Origin: a virus
Virus record (IMG/VR): IMGVR_UViG_3300037502_000645
Span: 1-20,664 of that record
Length of the DNA stretch: 20,664 nt
Direction: 5' to 3' (one strand)
In this document: in pieces, positions 12,986-19,786 of the stretch
Layout: each line of letters opens with the position of its first letter
Position numbering within the stretch: the stretch's first letter is position 1
Notes under the pieces: generated by a model
Databases searched by the model: none
The model's input: only the letters and a program-made list of their open reading frames with translations
Told to the model about the DNA's origin: nothing
Program-made: the position numbers and the translations under genes

Positions 12986-14655
12986 TATCGGCTTCCTAAC
13001 GGATTCATATCTACATCAATCCCTACTGTGTTAGTCCATTGTCCTGTAGGTGTTAATTGTAGACGATGATACCTTCCAATACCACGAATTGAGACCCTAT
13101 TTTCGCTATCTGCGACTGTCTGAGTCCCGAATACTACTTGCTCGGATAAAAGCCTTCTAGACACCAATGCGACATTCCCAGAGCCACCATCAACGATGGG
13201 CTTGGCTAAGGTAATTGCAGAAGTTACTCCAGGCATTTCAATATCGCCTGTCTCAATAATCGCTGTGTTTCCATTACCTGTAAAAGTAACGATTTTTGTA
13301 TTCTTTACACCAGCAAACTGCATCTTTCCACCTAACCATACTCGATCATCAAAGCTAGACAGAATTTGCTCTAGGTTGCCAAATACATCCATACCTTCTA
13401 AGTCAAAGGATGGTGTAGAAGAAGAAGCCACTCGGCTTGCGTCTGTAGTTCCGCTTGTCCACTTGCCTGTCTGATAATTGTAGATAAGCAATTTATCTAC
13501 AGTTGCAGAGGACTGAGAAGCATAAGCCCAAACTACTAGCTTTCTAAATGGATCTACAGCAGCCGACATTAGGCTTAACGAGCCTTCGTCTACATCACCA
13601 AAAAAGTAGCGATTAACCTTTTCGTTACCGATTGGAATTAACTGTTGCCCATCACAGGCATAAAATCCATCGTCTGATAGAAAGAATGATGTGCCACCAT
13701 ACTGAACAATAGAGTTAGCCTCATAGCATCCTAAATTACGGCTGATATTGTCGAATTGGAATACCAATGGGCTTCCAACATAAGTCATGCGATGGATAGA
13801 ACGATCCATAAATACTAGACCAAACTCACCACCTGTAAGCCCTACAATTGAGCCACCATCAGGAATATCTTGGAAATCAGCCTGTGTAGTGGCTGAGTTA
13901 GCCCAATTAGACTCATCGCCTAATGCTGACCATTGAACCCTATATGGATATACTGTAGAACTATTTACATAGCCAGAAACCACAAAATCTCGCACAACTG
14001 TTACATATCTTGACTGTGGAGCATCGGCTGCCAAGTCTTGAAATGTTGTAGAACTATTTAAGTTATATCCCTGTAAGCGATTGCCACCATTGGCTGCGAT
14101 CAATACATTACCAAATTGGGTAAATCTCCATCGTTGATTTGATGGTGTTGTGTATTGAAAACTTACTGTGCCTGTATCTGCTGTAGATCCAATGTTTCCA
14201 CCTGCCTGTGGATATGTAAATGTTGTAGTTGTTGGAACTGTATCAATAGTAAATGTGCCATTTATTGCTGTTGTAGAAGTGGCTGCTACTGTTACAGAAT
14301 CACCAATAGAAAAACCATGAGCTGCTGATGTTGTTACTGTTACAACACCGCTAGTTTTTGCCACATTGGTAATTGTTCTGCTTGCTTTAACTACAGAATC
14401 TAAAGATAGATCACTGGTATCTAACTTAAATAGTTTTGTTGCTCCTCCAGCAAAAACAATCGTAGCTCCTGCTGCGGTTTTGCCTGCCACTACATTGTTT
14501 AGGTTCTCGGATGCTGCGCCAGAGTATTCCTCGGCTGCATTGATAGCACCATAACCAATAGCTTTAGAAAAGACATTCTCTGCCTTTTGTAAGCCATTAG
14601 CTAGACCTGGCTGATCTGGAGTCCACTCTCCGAATGTGATTCGACTTATTGCCAT
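12985..14655 (-). CDS. Tail nozzle / stabilisation protein (P22 gp10-like) with an Ig-like insertion
   Basis: A 556-aa tail tube protein. GEWTPDQPGLANGLQKAENVFS (residues 9-30 region) and the following AEEYSGAASENLNN match the start of the P22 gp10 / T7 gp12 nozzle family, and the Trp/Gly-rich repeated segments after 175 (RWRFTQFGNVLIAANG, GLVFMDRSIHRMTYVG, FFLSDDGFYACDGQQLI) suit a beta-propeller platform. Between strands, residues 94-166 contain a separate Ig-like domain with the TVTTSAAHGFSIGD and INGTFTI hallmarks. Residues 422-440 carry a motif shared with the neighbouring repeat protein. The protein seals the portal-adaptor tube at the tip. The start overlaps the repeat protein's stop by 10 nt. 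Confidence 0.88.
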   Translation of the reverse strand: MAISRITFGEWTPDQPGLANGLQKAENVFSKAIGYGAINAAEEYSGAASENLNNVVAGKTAAGATIVFAGGATKLFKLDTSDLSLDSVVKASRTITNVAKTSGVVTVTTSAAHGFSIGDSVTVAATSTTAINGTFTIDTVPTTTTFTYPQAGGNIGSTADTGTVSFQYTTPSNQRWRFTQFGNVLIAANGGNRLQGYNLNSSTTFQDLAADAPQSRYVTVVRDFVVSGYVNSSTVYPYRVQWSALGDESNWANSATTQADFQDIPDGGSIVGLTGGEFGLVFMDRSIHRMTYVGSPLVFQFDNISRNLGCYEANSIVQYGGTSFFLSDDGFYACDGQQLIPIGNEKVNRYFFGDVDEGSLSLMSAAVDPFRKLVVWAYASQSSATVDKLLIYNYQTGKWTSGTTDASRVASSSTPSFDLEGMDVFGNLEQILSSFDDRVWLGGKMQFAGVKNTKIVTFTGNGNTAIIETGDIEMPGVTSAITLAKPIVDGGSGNVALVSRRLLSEQVVFGTQTVADSENRVSIRGIGRYHRLQLTPTGQWTNTVGIDVDMNPLGSR

Positions 14656-15530
14656 GTAGAAGTTCCAATATTCTTATCTGTCCAAGTGTCTGAGCTAATG
14701 CTCGTAGGTGTCCATGTTGTAGAACCGCTTGCTTCTATTACCCAAGTATCTGTAGCACTAGGTGTGGCAGTCCATGATTCTGTGCCAATGGCTTCTTCTG
14801 ACCACTCATCGCCTAATACACGACCAAAGCAATTTACTAAAACTATGCCATTTACTGTAGCGACTGCGCCATAAATAGCGACAGGATTAGCTGTAACTGT
14901 TGCTTGGCAAAATACTGAGCCATCACCACTATATTGAACACCGCCTAATGCGGTTACTGTTGCTGTTCCTGTAATGCTTCCACTTGATGTCCTAATGCGA
15001 ACACCATCTGCGCTAACTGTGCCACTTGCAGTAATTTCGCCTGTGCTTGTTCTAATTCGAATAGCATCTGCCGAGACTGAACCTTGAGCAGAGACAGACC
15101 CCACTCCTGCAAATATCCCATATCCATTAGCATCGACTGTAGCTGTTGCTGATACTGATCCAGAAGATGTTCTAACTCTGATTGCTTCTGCATTGACAGT
15201 TCCTTGTGCTGTTACTGCGCCAGATCCAAATCGAATTAGGTATGCACTACCTGTTACTGTGGCATCTGCTGTGATAGAGCCAGACGATGTTCTGATTCTA
15301 AAGGCATCAGCAATTACTGTGCCTGTGCCTGTTACAGAGGCAGATGCGCCACGAATAGCATAGGCTGTAGCACTTGCCGTTGCGTTAGCTGTAACACTAG
15401 CATCTCCGTAGTAAATACAGGTGCTTGTAGAATTCCACGCAGGGTCATCAAATGAAACAAGGATCTGCTCAAGCGTTCCAAACTGGTCAATGTTGTCAAT
15501 TGTGAACGCACCACAGTAATCTGCTGGCAT
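14646..15530 (-). CDS. Tail protein with 20-residue beta repeats and a 10-residue Trp repeat
   Basis: A 294-aa protein made of three parts. Residues 14-32 (IDQFGTLEQILVSFDDPAW) repeat a motif of the nozzle. Residues about 43-232 are nine to ten head-to-tail 20-residue repeats of the form SGSVTAxxTVxAdaxRIRTS with no indels, most likely a beta-solenoid or stacked beta-hairpin fibre. Residues 243-293 carry six tryptophans at an exact 10-residue period (W243, 253, 263, 273, 283, 293). The stop lies inside the start of the nozzle gene; its own ATG follows the previous TAA by one base and lacks a clear Shine-Dalgarno site, so it is probably coupled. A nozzle-attached fibre or spike is the best reading; composition is Ala/Thr/Ser-rich. 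Confidence 0.75.
   Translation of the reverse strand: MPADYCGAFTIDNIDQFGTLEQILVSFDDPAWNSTSTCIYYGDASVTANATASATAYAIRGASASVTGTGTVIADAFRIRTSSGSITADATVTGSAYLIRFGSGAVTAQGTVNAEAIRVRTSSGSVSATATVDANGYGIFAGVGSVSAQGSVSADAIRIRTSTGEITASGTVSADGVRIRTSSGSITGTATVTALGGVQYSGDGSVFCQATVTANPVAIYGAVATVNGIVLVNCFGRVLGDEWSEEAIGTESWTATPSATDTWVIEASGSTTWTPTSISSDTWTDKNIGTSTWQ
14652..14804 (-). repeat. Five 10-residue Trp-led repeats (30-bp units)
   Basis: Six Trp codons occur every 30 bp with no exception. The residue before each later Trp is Ser or Thr, and unit position 7 is Gly, Ala or Ser. The last Trp codon is embedded in the start of the nozzle gene. Confidence 0.85.
14835..15404 (-). repeat. Tandem 60-bp coding repeats (20-residue units)
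   Basis: About 9.5 units in perfect register, each with the Val/Ile-Thr-Ala core followed by an Arg-x-Arg-Thr-Ser turn in units 2, 4, 6 and 7. Units 3 and 5 replace the turn by LIRFG and GIFAG. The DNA copies are diverged, so the repeat is old or held by selection on structure. Confidence 0.85.
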
Positions 15531-15531
15531 A

Positions 15532-15918
15532 TTAAGCCAATGTTACTGTAAGGCTTCCTGATGCGATCTTGAAAATATCGCCTGTGTCAATTGTTTTGGA
15601 AGCATCTAACTGAGTGTGATAATACATATTGCCACCAGAAGAATTATCCCAAATACCAATATGGCTTACTGTTCCCCATGAGCCTGTAGCCTGTGGGAAT
15701 GTAATGTCTGCGCTAGTTGTGCTTGCACCGTTAGATGGTGAGCCAAAAGTAGCGGATTGGCGAGCATACGATCCACCGCTTACTTCTGTGCCTGTGCCTG
15801 CATCTGTCGGATCTGCTGTGTGCAAACTGACATAGACTGTAGCAGGGGAAGTAAAGGTTGTTGCTCGTAGAGTCGCATTGATTAGTGCGTTCTCTAGGTA
15901 GTTCGACATTTCAGCCAT
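15532..15918 (-). CDS. Small tail-associated virion protein (128 aa)
   Basis: ATG 15918 follows AAGGAAACAAA, so the first Met is preferred over Met4 (MSNYLENALINATLRATT). The sequence YLENALxNATLR, then PATVYVSLHTADPTDAGTGTEVSGGSYARQ and ITFPQATGSWGTVSHIGIWD, is one I recognise as a recurrent compact beta-sandwich protein of phage tails, usually called hypothetical or tail fibre protein. It is entirely beta-rich with no catalytic residues. It stands between the adaptor and the nozzle-linked repeat protein and may cap or decorate the tail tube. Its stop is one base before the next start (TAATATG). Confidence 0.75.
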   Translation of the reverse strand: MAEMSNYLENALINATLRATTFTSPATVYVSLHTADPTDAGTGTEVSGGSYARQSATFGSPSNGASTTSADITFPQATGSWGTVSHIGIWDNSSGGNMYYHTQLDASKTIDTGDIFKIASGSLTVTLA

Positions 15919-15927
15919 TTTGTTTCC

Positions 15928-16548
15928 TTATCGAGAAGTAATACGCATTTGAAGTGGAATCCCTGAATACTCGCCACCTTGGTCTGCATCGGAGATGTTT
16001 TTGATTGCTCGGTCGTACAAGGCTGCCCATGTCTGACTACGAGCATCGTTAATTAAATAAGGCTCTGCTTCCAACAAAGATGCGTATAAAAGTGCATCTG
16101 GATAGTTTGCCAAGAATACATTACTTGCATTTGTGTTCGACAGAATCGTTGGTTTAGCGTAGTAAAGAATCTCTAAAACATACGCTGTATCTGGAATCGG
16201 TGCGAACTCAAACTCGGAAGCCAAGATTGTGTAATACATTGGCTTACCATTCTCGTCTGCATAAGCATCTCTTGTAAATGCGCTAGGAGACATATAGGTT
16301 ACTGGCATCCTTGGATTGCCTTGGATGTGTAAATCACGAATCTCTAAGAAGTCAGTAGGTAGTGCCACCTTTGGGTCTGCACCGACCATCGTAGCAGTAG
16401 CCGACTTTAGCATTTGGCGAGTGCGCAGCTCTCTCTGGAGGCGCAATTCTGCCATGTAGATAAAGTCAGGTATTGTCGTAGTTAGATCAGACCGACCCAA
16501 GTAGCTTGCTACTGTAGTCTTTAGATCGCTGTAATTGGTAAATGGCAT
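15928..16548 (-). CDS. Head-tail adaptor (SU10-type)
   Basis: A 206-aa connector protein. The order LKTTVASYLGRSDLTTTIPDFIYMAELRLQREL (residues 9-41), LPTDFLEIRDLHIQGNP, YYTILASEFEFAPIPD and the C-terminal LEAEPYLINDARSQTWAALYDRAI is that of adaptor proteins binding below the portal in SU10-like and related short-tailed phages. It is mainly helical with a beta insertion. AAGGGTT precedes ATG 16548. It pairs logically with the SU10/DUF5309-type capsid and the P22-like portal in the same operon. Length is normal. Confidence 0.85.
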   Translation of the reverse strand: MPFTNYSDLKTTVASYLGRSDLTTTIPDFIYMAELRLQRELRTRQMLKSATATMVGADPKVALPTDFLEIRDLHIQGNPRMPVTYMSPSAFTRDAYADENGKPMYYTILASEFEFAPIPDTAYVLEILYYAKPTILSNTNASNVFLANYPDALLYASLLEAEPYLINDARSQTWAALYDRAIKNISDADQGGEYSGIPLQMRITSR

Positions 16549-16556
16549 ATTAACCC

Positions 16557-17195
16557 TTATTCTTTAGGCAGTTCAATGTTCTGCCATCCGTAAACATATT
16601 GCCCGATGTGCTTAATGTGCTTTGATAGATCGTGGTCTACCCAAGTGTCAAATCCTGCATCCTTTGCTTTAACGCAAAAGTAAATATCCTCACCTAATAT
16701 GTGGTTATTTTTTAATTGCTCAAAGTAAAAATAAGGCTTTTCTATTGCTTCTAATACTCTGCGCTTGATTAGCATTACACCACATCCAATGCCATCTGCT
16801 CTTTCAATTCCTGACAAAGCATTTGAGTAGATTGGCATCCAGTCAATTGAGCCATCTTCATTCAATCTAATGTTCTTGGCTGTTGGTTTAACTGGCTCAG
16901 ATCTTGTTGTCGCATTGACACCGATAATGTCTTTGTCGTGCGCCATCAGGATCTTTAATGTGTCCTTTGGAAACCGCATATCTGCATCTATAAACATCGC
17001 ATAGTCAGCACCAATCTCTAATGCTGTTTTTACTAAGTTATTGCGCTGGTCAAATATTAGCGTTCCTGCGCTTGTAAAGAGATCTATATCGTGTTTTGTG
17101 GTCTTGATGGTATATGCACACATCGCCACTAAATCAAACGCTGTAGCGACCTCCATTTGCCCTCTAGCGGGTATTAAAATTGCAATCCTACTCAT
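16557..17195 (-). CDS. GT-A family glycosyltransferase embedded in the structural operon
   Basis: A 212-aa family-2-type glycosyltransferase with a single nucleotide-sugar-binding fold. Visible motifs are IAILIPARGQ (residues 4-13, first strand), MFIDADMRFP with the metal-binding D70-A71-D72, GCGVMLIKR (137-145) and GEDIYFC with E169-D170 as the likely catalytic-base region, followed by a His-rich HDLSKHIKHIG (H188, H193, H196). No membrane segment is present, so the acceptor is soluble or peripheral. It lies between head genes with a 4-nt overlap upstream and an 8-nt gap downstream. Virion protein glycosylation, glycosylation of modified DNA bases or host surface modification are all possible; the sugar is not predictable. 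Confidence 0.85.
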   Translation of the reverse strand: MSRIAILIPARGQMEVATAFDLVAMCAYTIKTTKHDIDLFTSAGTLIFDQRNNLVKTALEIGADYAMFIDADMRFPKDTLKILMAHDKDIIGVNATTRSEPVKPTAKNIRLNEDGSIDWMPIYSNALSGIERADGIGCGVMLIKRRVLEAIEKPYFYFEQLKNNHILGEDIYFCVKAKDAGFDTWVDHDLSKHIKHIGQYVYGWQNIELPKE

Positions 17196-17521
17196 ACTTC
17201 GCCTCCCCTTGTACGAAATACTTGATTTTCAGGGTCATTAAGCCATTTCTTCATGGCTGCATGATCCACAATAAAGTAGCCTCTCATAATGCCCTTTTGG
17301 TTAAGGTCATTGATGATTGCTAGGGGTAGGGATGCAATCTTGTTCTTTTGGTCAAAAGGCTTGTCTGACCAGCCTGTTTTACCAGGATTCTGATTAAACT
17401 GCGCTTTTGTATGGTCTATAAAATCTGTAAGGTCTGTCTTGCTATGGATAACAATTCCACCTTCGCCATCTGCTATGGCTGTTCTGACCTCACCATCTAC
17501 TGTTTCTAAGTATTTTTTCAA
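17192..17521 (-). CDS. Conserved phage hypothetical protein near the capsid gene (109 aa)
   Basis: The start is TTG 17521 preceded by AAAGGTG, since no in-frame ATG fits. The N-terminus is short and charged; residues 52-109 (SDKPFDQKNKIASLPLAIINDLNQKGIMRGYFIVDHAAMKKWLND) form a compact alpha/beta unit that I recall as a recurrent uncharacterised protein in podovirus head regions, with the Asp-His (VDHAAM) and Arg-rich end conserved. No catalytic signature is certain. It is the first gene after the hairpin that follows the capsid gene, and its stop overlaps the glycosyltransferase start, so both are translated together. Confidence 0.7.
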   Translation of the reverse strand: MKKYLETVDGEVRTAIADGEGGIVIHSKTDLTDFIDHTKAQFNQNPGKTGWSDKPFDQKNKIASLPLAIINDLNQKGIMRGYFIVDHAAMKKWLNDPENQVFRTRGGEV

Positions 17522-17534
17522 ATTTACACCTTTA

Positions 17535-17570
17535 TAGAATGGGGATGGATTTTGTCCACCCCCTATTCTA
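17535..17570 (-). terminator. Strong hairpin after the major capsid gene (attenuator or processing site)
   Basis: On the minus strand TAGAAT-A-GGGGG-TGGA pairs with TCCA-T-CCCC-ATTCTA: 14 Watson-Crick pairs plus one G-U, one bulged A and a 5-nt CAAAA loop. The stem begins about 18 nt after the capsid stop and ends just before the ribosome binding site of the next gene. No U-run follows (the next bases are TAAAGG), so it is not a classic intrinsic terminator; partial attenuation or 3'-end protection of capsid mRNA is more likely. This is the only sizeable untranslated gap in the late operon. Confidence 0.6.
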
Positions 17571-17588
17571 CATATTATCTAACTTTTA

Positions 17589-18539
17589 TCAAGCAGATAA
17601 GTCAAAAGCTCCACCATGAGCAGCTTCGTTACGAACTTCTAAGGTCAATTCAGCCAAGATCTGTTTCTTCTCAGCATCACCAACTTTAGCGATGTCGTTC
17701 GTTTGGAATGGGCGCAGGTAAGCCAATGCTGCATACTCAGGATCTAGAACCAATGCATCTCGAGTCCGCATAAAGCGATTTGGAACGATCTGCAATACAC
17801 CAAAGTCGGACTGATAGAGATCAGCACCAGCTAGGATTGTTGCCTGACCGCTTGTTGGAACTTGATATCGCTGTGCAGACAAACCTGTAAAGCCTGATAC
17901 TGTCTGCTTGAGAGCAGGAGATACCATCAATACAGAAGGTGTGCCACCGCTTGTAAATACCTTACTGACTACATCCTTGAGGATGGTCTCGGTAAATGTG
18001 CGAGTCGTTCCATCTGTGCGAGTCGATACACCCAAGGTTGTAGGATCAGCACCTGCTGTTGTTCCAGAACCTTTATTGGTGTTGGTCTTGATGTAAGACA
18101 AGAGTGAACCCATCTTACGAGCTGACGAACCAGACGAACCTGCTGTCTGACCTTGGTTAGCTGTGATGATGGTCTCAATGTCTCGCTTGATCTCGGCAGA
18201 AGCCTTAGCCAATTGGTAAGCCATCTCAGACTTACGACCAGCAAGGTCAGAAGCCAAGAGAGTGCCAGAAACCATAACAGTCTTACCAACGATCTGTGTG
18301 AGGTTACCAAGGCGAGTTGTTGGGGTGATGGAGGCTTCTGTAGCCGATGCACCTTCTACTAAAGCGTTAGCTGTAGTAGCTGCTGCAAGGCTGTCAGTTT
18401 GCCATTCGTGGTTGATAGAAGTCGCTTTTGTTTTACCAATAGACGACATGATTGGGGTGTCGGTAGGGCTGATGTCATAGATAACATCGGTTAAGTCCTC
18501 ACGAGCGCCAATTGCTGTATAGCGATCATATGCTGCCAT
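17589..18539 (-). CDS. Major capsid protein, HK97 fold, SU10/DUF5309 type
   Basis: A 316-aa capsid subunit. The N-arm MAAYDRYTAIGAREDLTDVIYDISPTDTPIMSSIGK, then HEWQTDSLAA (44-53 region) and the long RKSEMAYQLAKASAEIKRDIE spine helix (about 102-122) are the standard course of DUF5309 capsids, which adopt the HK97 fold. The P-domain and A-loop (LMVSPALKQTVSGF, FMRTRDALVLDPEYAALAYLRPFQ) are intact. It is downstream of the scaffold, as expected, with AAAAGGAATT before ATG 18539. No decoration protein or Ig-like extension is fused to it. Confidence 0.95.
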   Translation of the reverse strand: MAAYDRYTAIGAREDLTDVIYDISPTDTPIMSSIGKTKATSINHEWQTDSLAAATTANALVEGASATEASITPTTRLGNLTQIVGKTVMVSGTLLASDLAGRKSEMAYQLAKASAEIKRDIETIITANQGQTAGSSGSSARKMGSLLSYIKTNTNKGSGTTAGADPTTLGVSTRTDGTTRTFTETILKDVVSKVFTSGGTPSVLMVSPALKQTVSGFTGLSAQRYQVPTSGQATILAGADLYQSDFGVLQIVPNRFMRTRDALVLDPEYAALAYLRPFQTNDIAKVGDAEKKQILAELTLEVRNEAAHGGAFDLSA

Positions 18540-18551
18540 TTTTTAATTCCT

Positions 18552-19535
18552 TTATAAAAATCGTTCAAATAATCGAACCGCATCCTTTTTATTGCCAGAT
18601 TGGCGGAGTTTGGCTCGTTCCTTTTTAATTGCTTCATTCTCAGAACTCTGCGGATTAGATGTTCCTGGTCGGATAGTCTTTGGAGCAGTAGCTACTTTTT
18701 TAGTCGTAGCCCCCTTGTTTGCCATTAACTTCTCGTACTGCATTGCTTTGTAAAGTGTTTGCACAGCACGACTGTCGTAAACCTGAGACAACTCTTGGTC
18801 AGTAAATCCGATGGACTTTGCATAACTGCGAATATCCCTACGGATTATTTCGCCCTTAACATCATCCTTAAATTCAGGAATAGCTTCAACCAATTTCTGT
18901 TGCTCTTGTTGGATATGCTTTTGTAGAAGTGCTTGCTGATGAGACATTTGTTCTTGTTGAACACGCTGTCTCTCCATCTGCACCGCTTGCAACTGCTTCT
19001 CTCGCTCTACACGCTCTGCCATTGCAACTGCGTAAGCAATAGGATCTTCTGTCTTTAATGCAGACAGATCTTCTCCTTGGTTTTGCTGTTGTAGCAATTG
19101 CTCGATGACTTGGAGTCGTTGAGCATAGGTTTCTCTAGTTCTTGCTGCTTCGTCAATCTTTATACGCTCGGCTTCTACAGCTTTGCGTTGTTCCGCTAAA
19201 GATTGAGTCTTTTTCTGATAGTCGGCAGTCCTACTGTAGCCATTCAAAAGCTCATCGAGGGTTACTTCCACTTCTTCACCAGAGACTTTAACTCGGTAGC
19301 GTGGCAGCTCCTCTACTTCTTCCTCTTGGCTCTCAGCTTCTTCCGCACTTACATCTTGCTCCTCGTACTCAGAGTCCTCGGCAGCAGAAACTTCTTCTAC
19401 TTGCTCTGGCTCTTGCACAGCTTCGGGTTGGGCTTTCGCCTCCTCGGACTGCGGTTCAAGAAAAGACATAAATGCGTTAGCTGCACCTCTTACAGATGTA
19501 TCTACACTCCCTTGTGGGTTGGTGTTTTCACTCAT
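18552..19535 (-). CDS. Capsid scaffolding protein
   Basis: A 327-aa scaffold. Residues 30-76 are extremely acidic (EEAESQEEEVEELP at the end). Next comes a small conserved beta element (YRVKVSGEEVEVTLDELLNGYSRTADYQKKTQ, 79-110), then a long Gln/Glu-rich coiled coil to about 225, a helical segment (EFKDDVKGEIIRRDIRSYAKSIGF) and a basic C-terminal helix (IKKERAKLRQSG, RLFERFL) of the type that docks on capsid subunits. AAGGTGAGAAA precedes ATG 19535. Position between portal and capsid is diagnostic. No protease motif is seen, so its removal must be by exit or by a protease outside the window. Confidence 0.92.
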   Translation of the reverse strand: MSENTNPQGSVDTSVRGAANAFMSFLEPQSEEAKAQPEAVQEPEQVEEVSAAEDSEYEEQDVSAEEAESQEEEVEELPRYRVKVSGEEVEVTLDELLNGYSRTADYQKKTQSLAEQRKAVEAERIKIDEAARTRETYAQRLQVIEQLLQQQNQGEDLSALKTEDPIAYAVAMAERVEREKQLQAVQMERQRVQQEQMSHQQALLQKHIQQEQQKLVEAIPEFKDDVKGEIIRRDIRSYAKSIGFTDQELSQVYDSRAVQTLYKAMQYEKLMANKGATTKKVATAPKTIRPGTSNPQSSENEAIKKERAKLRQSGNKKDAVRLFERFL

Positions 19536-19555
19536 TTTCTCACCTTACAGGTTGT

Positions 19556-19786
19556 TTAAAAAAACTTAATCCTCTTTTTCTCGATTTCGCCATCTTGTGC
19601 GATTGATCGGATTGAGGCTTCAAAATCTTCTATGGCTCGGAGTTTGACTAAGGCTTTTTCTCTGCCTTCTACATCATCCTCGTTAGAGCCAAAAATATAT
19701 GACTTATAGACCTCTTTCTGAGCCTCTAAAAGCTCAACAAAGAAGTCATCTTGTAAAAACTGTTTTGCTCGGTCTACTTTGTTCAT
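19556..19786 (-). CDS. Small helical protein between portal and scaffold (76 aa)
   Basis: The ATG at 19786 overlaps the portal stop by 4 nt. The protein is a charged two-helix unit (VDRAKQFLQDDFFVELLEAQKEV, then EGREKALVKLRAIEDFEASIRSI) with no signal or membrane segment. A small helical ORF at this position is common in P22-like and SU10-like head clusters, where it may assist portal or scaffold assembly, but I know no proven function. Its ending IEKKRIKFF is basic-aromatic. Confidence 0.75.
   Translation of the reverse strand: MNKVDRAKQFLQDDFFVELLEAQKEVYKSYIFGSNEDDVEGREKALVKLRAIEDFEASIRSIAQDGEIEKKRIKFF

Noticed and set aside
17535-17570. Classic rho-independent terminator after the capsid gene
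   Set aside because: The stem is strong but is followed by TAAAGG rather than a U-run, so only an attenuator or RNA-stability role is proposed.
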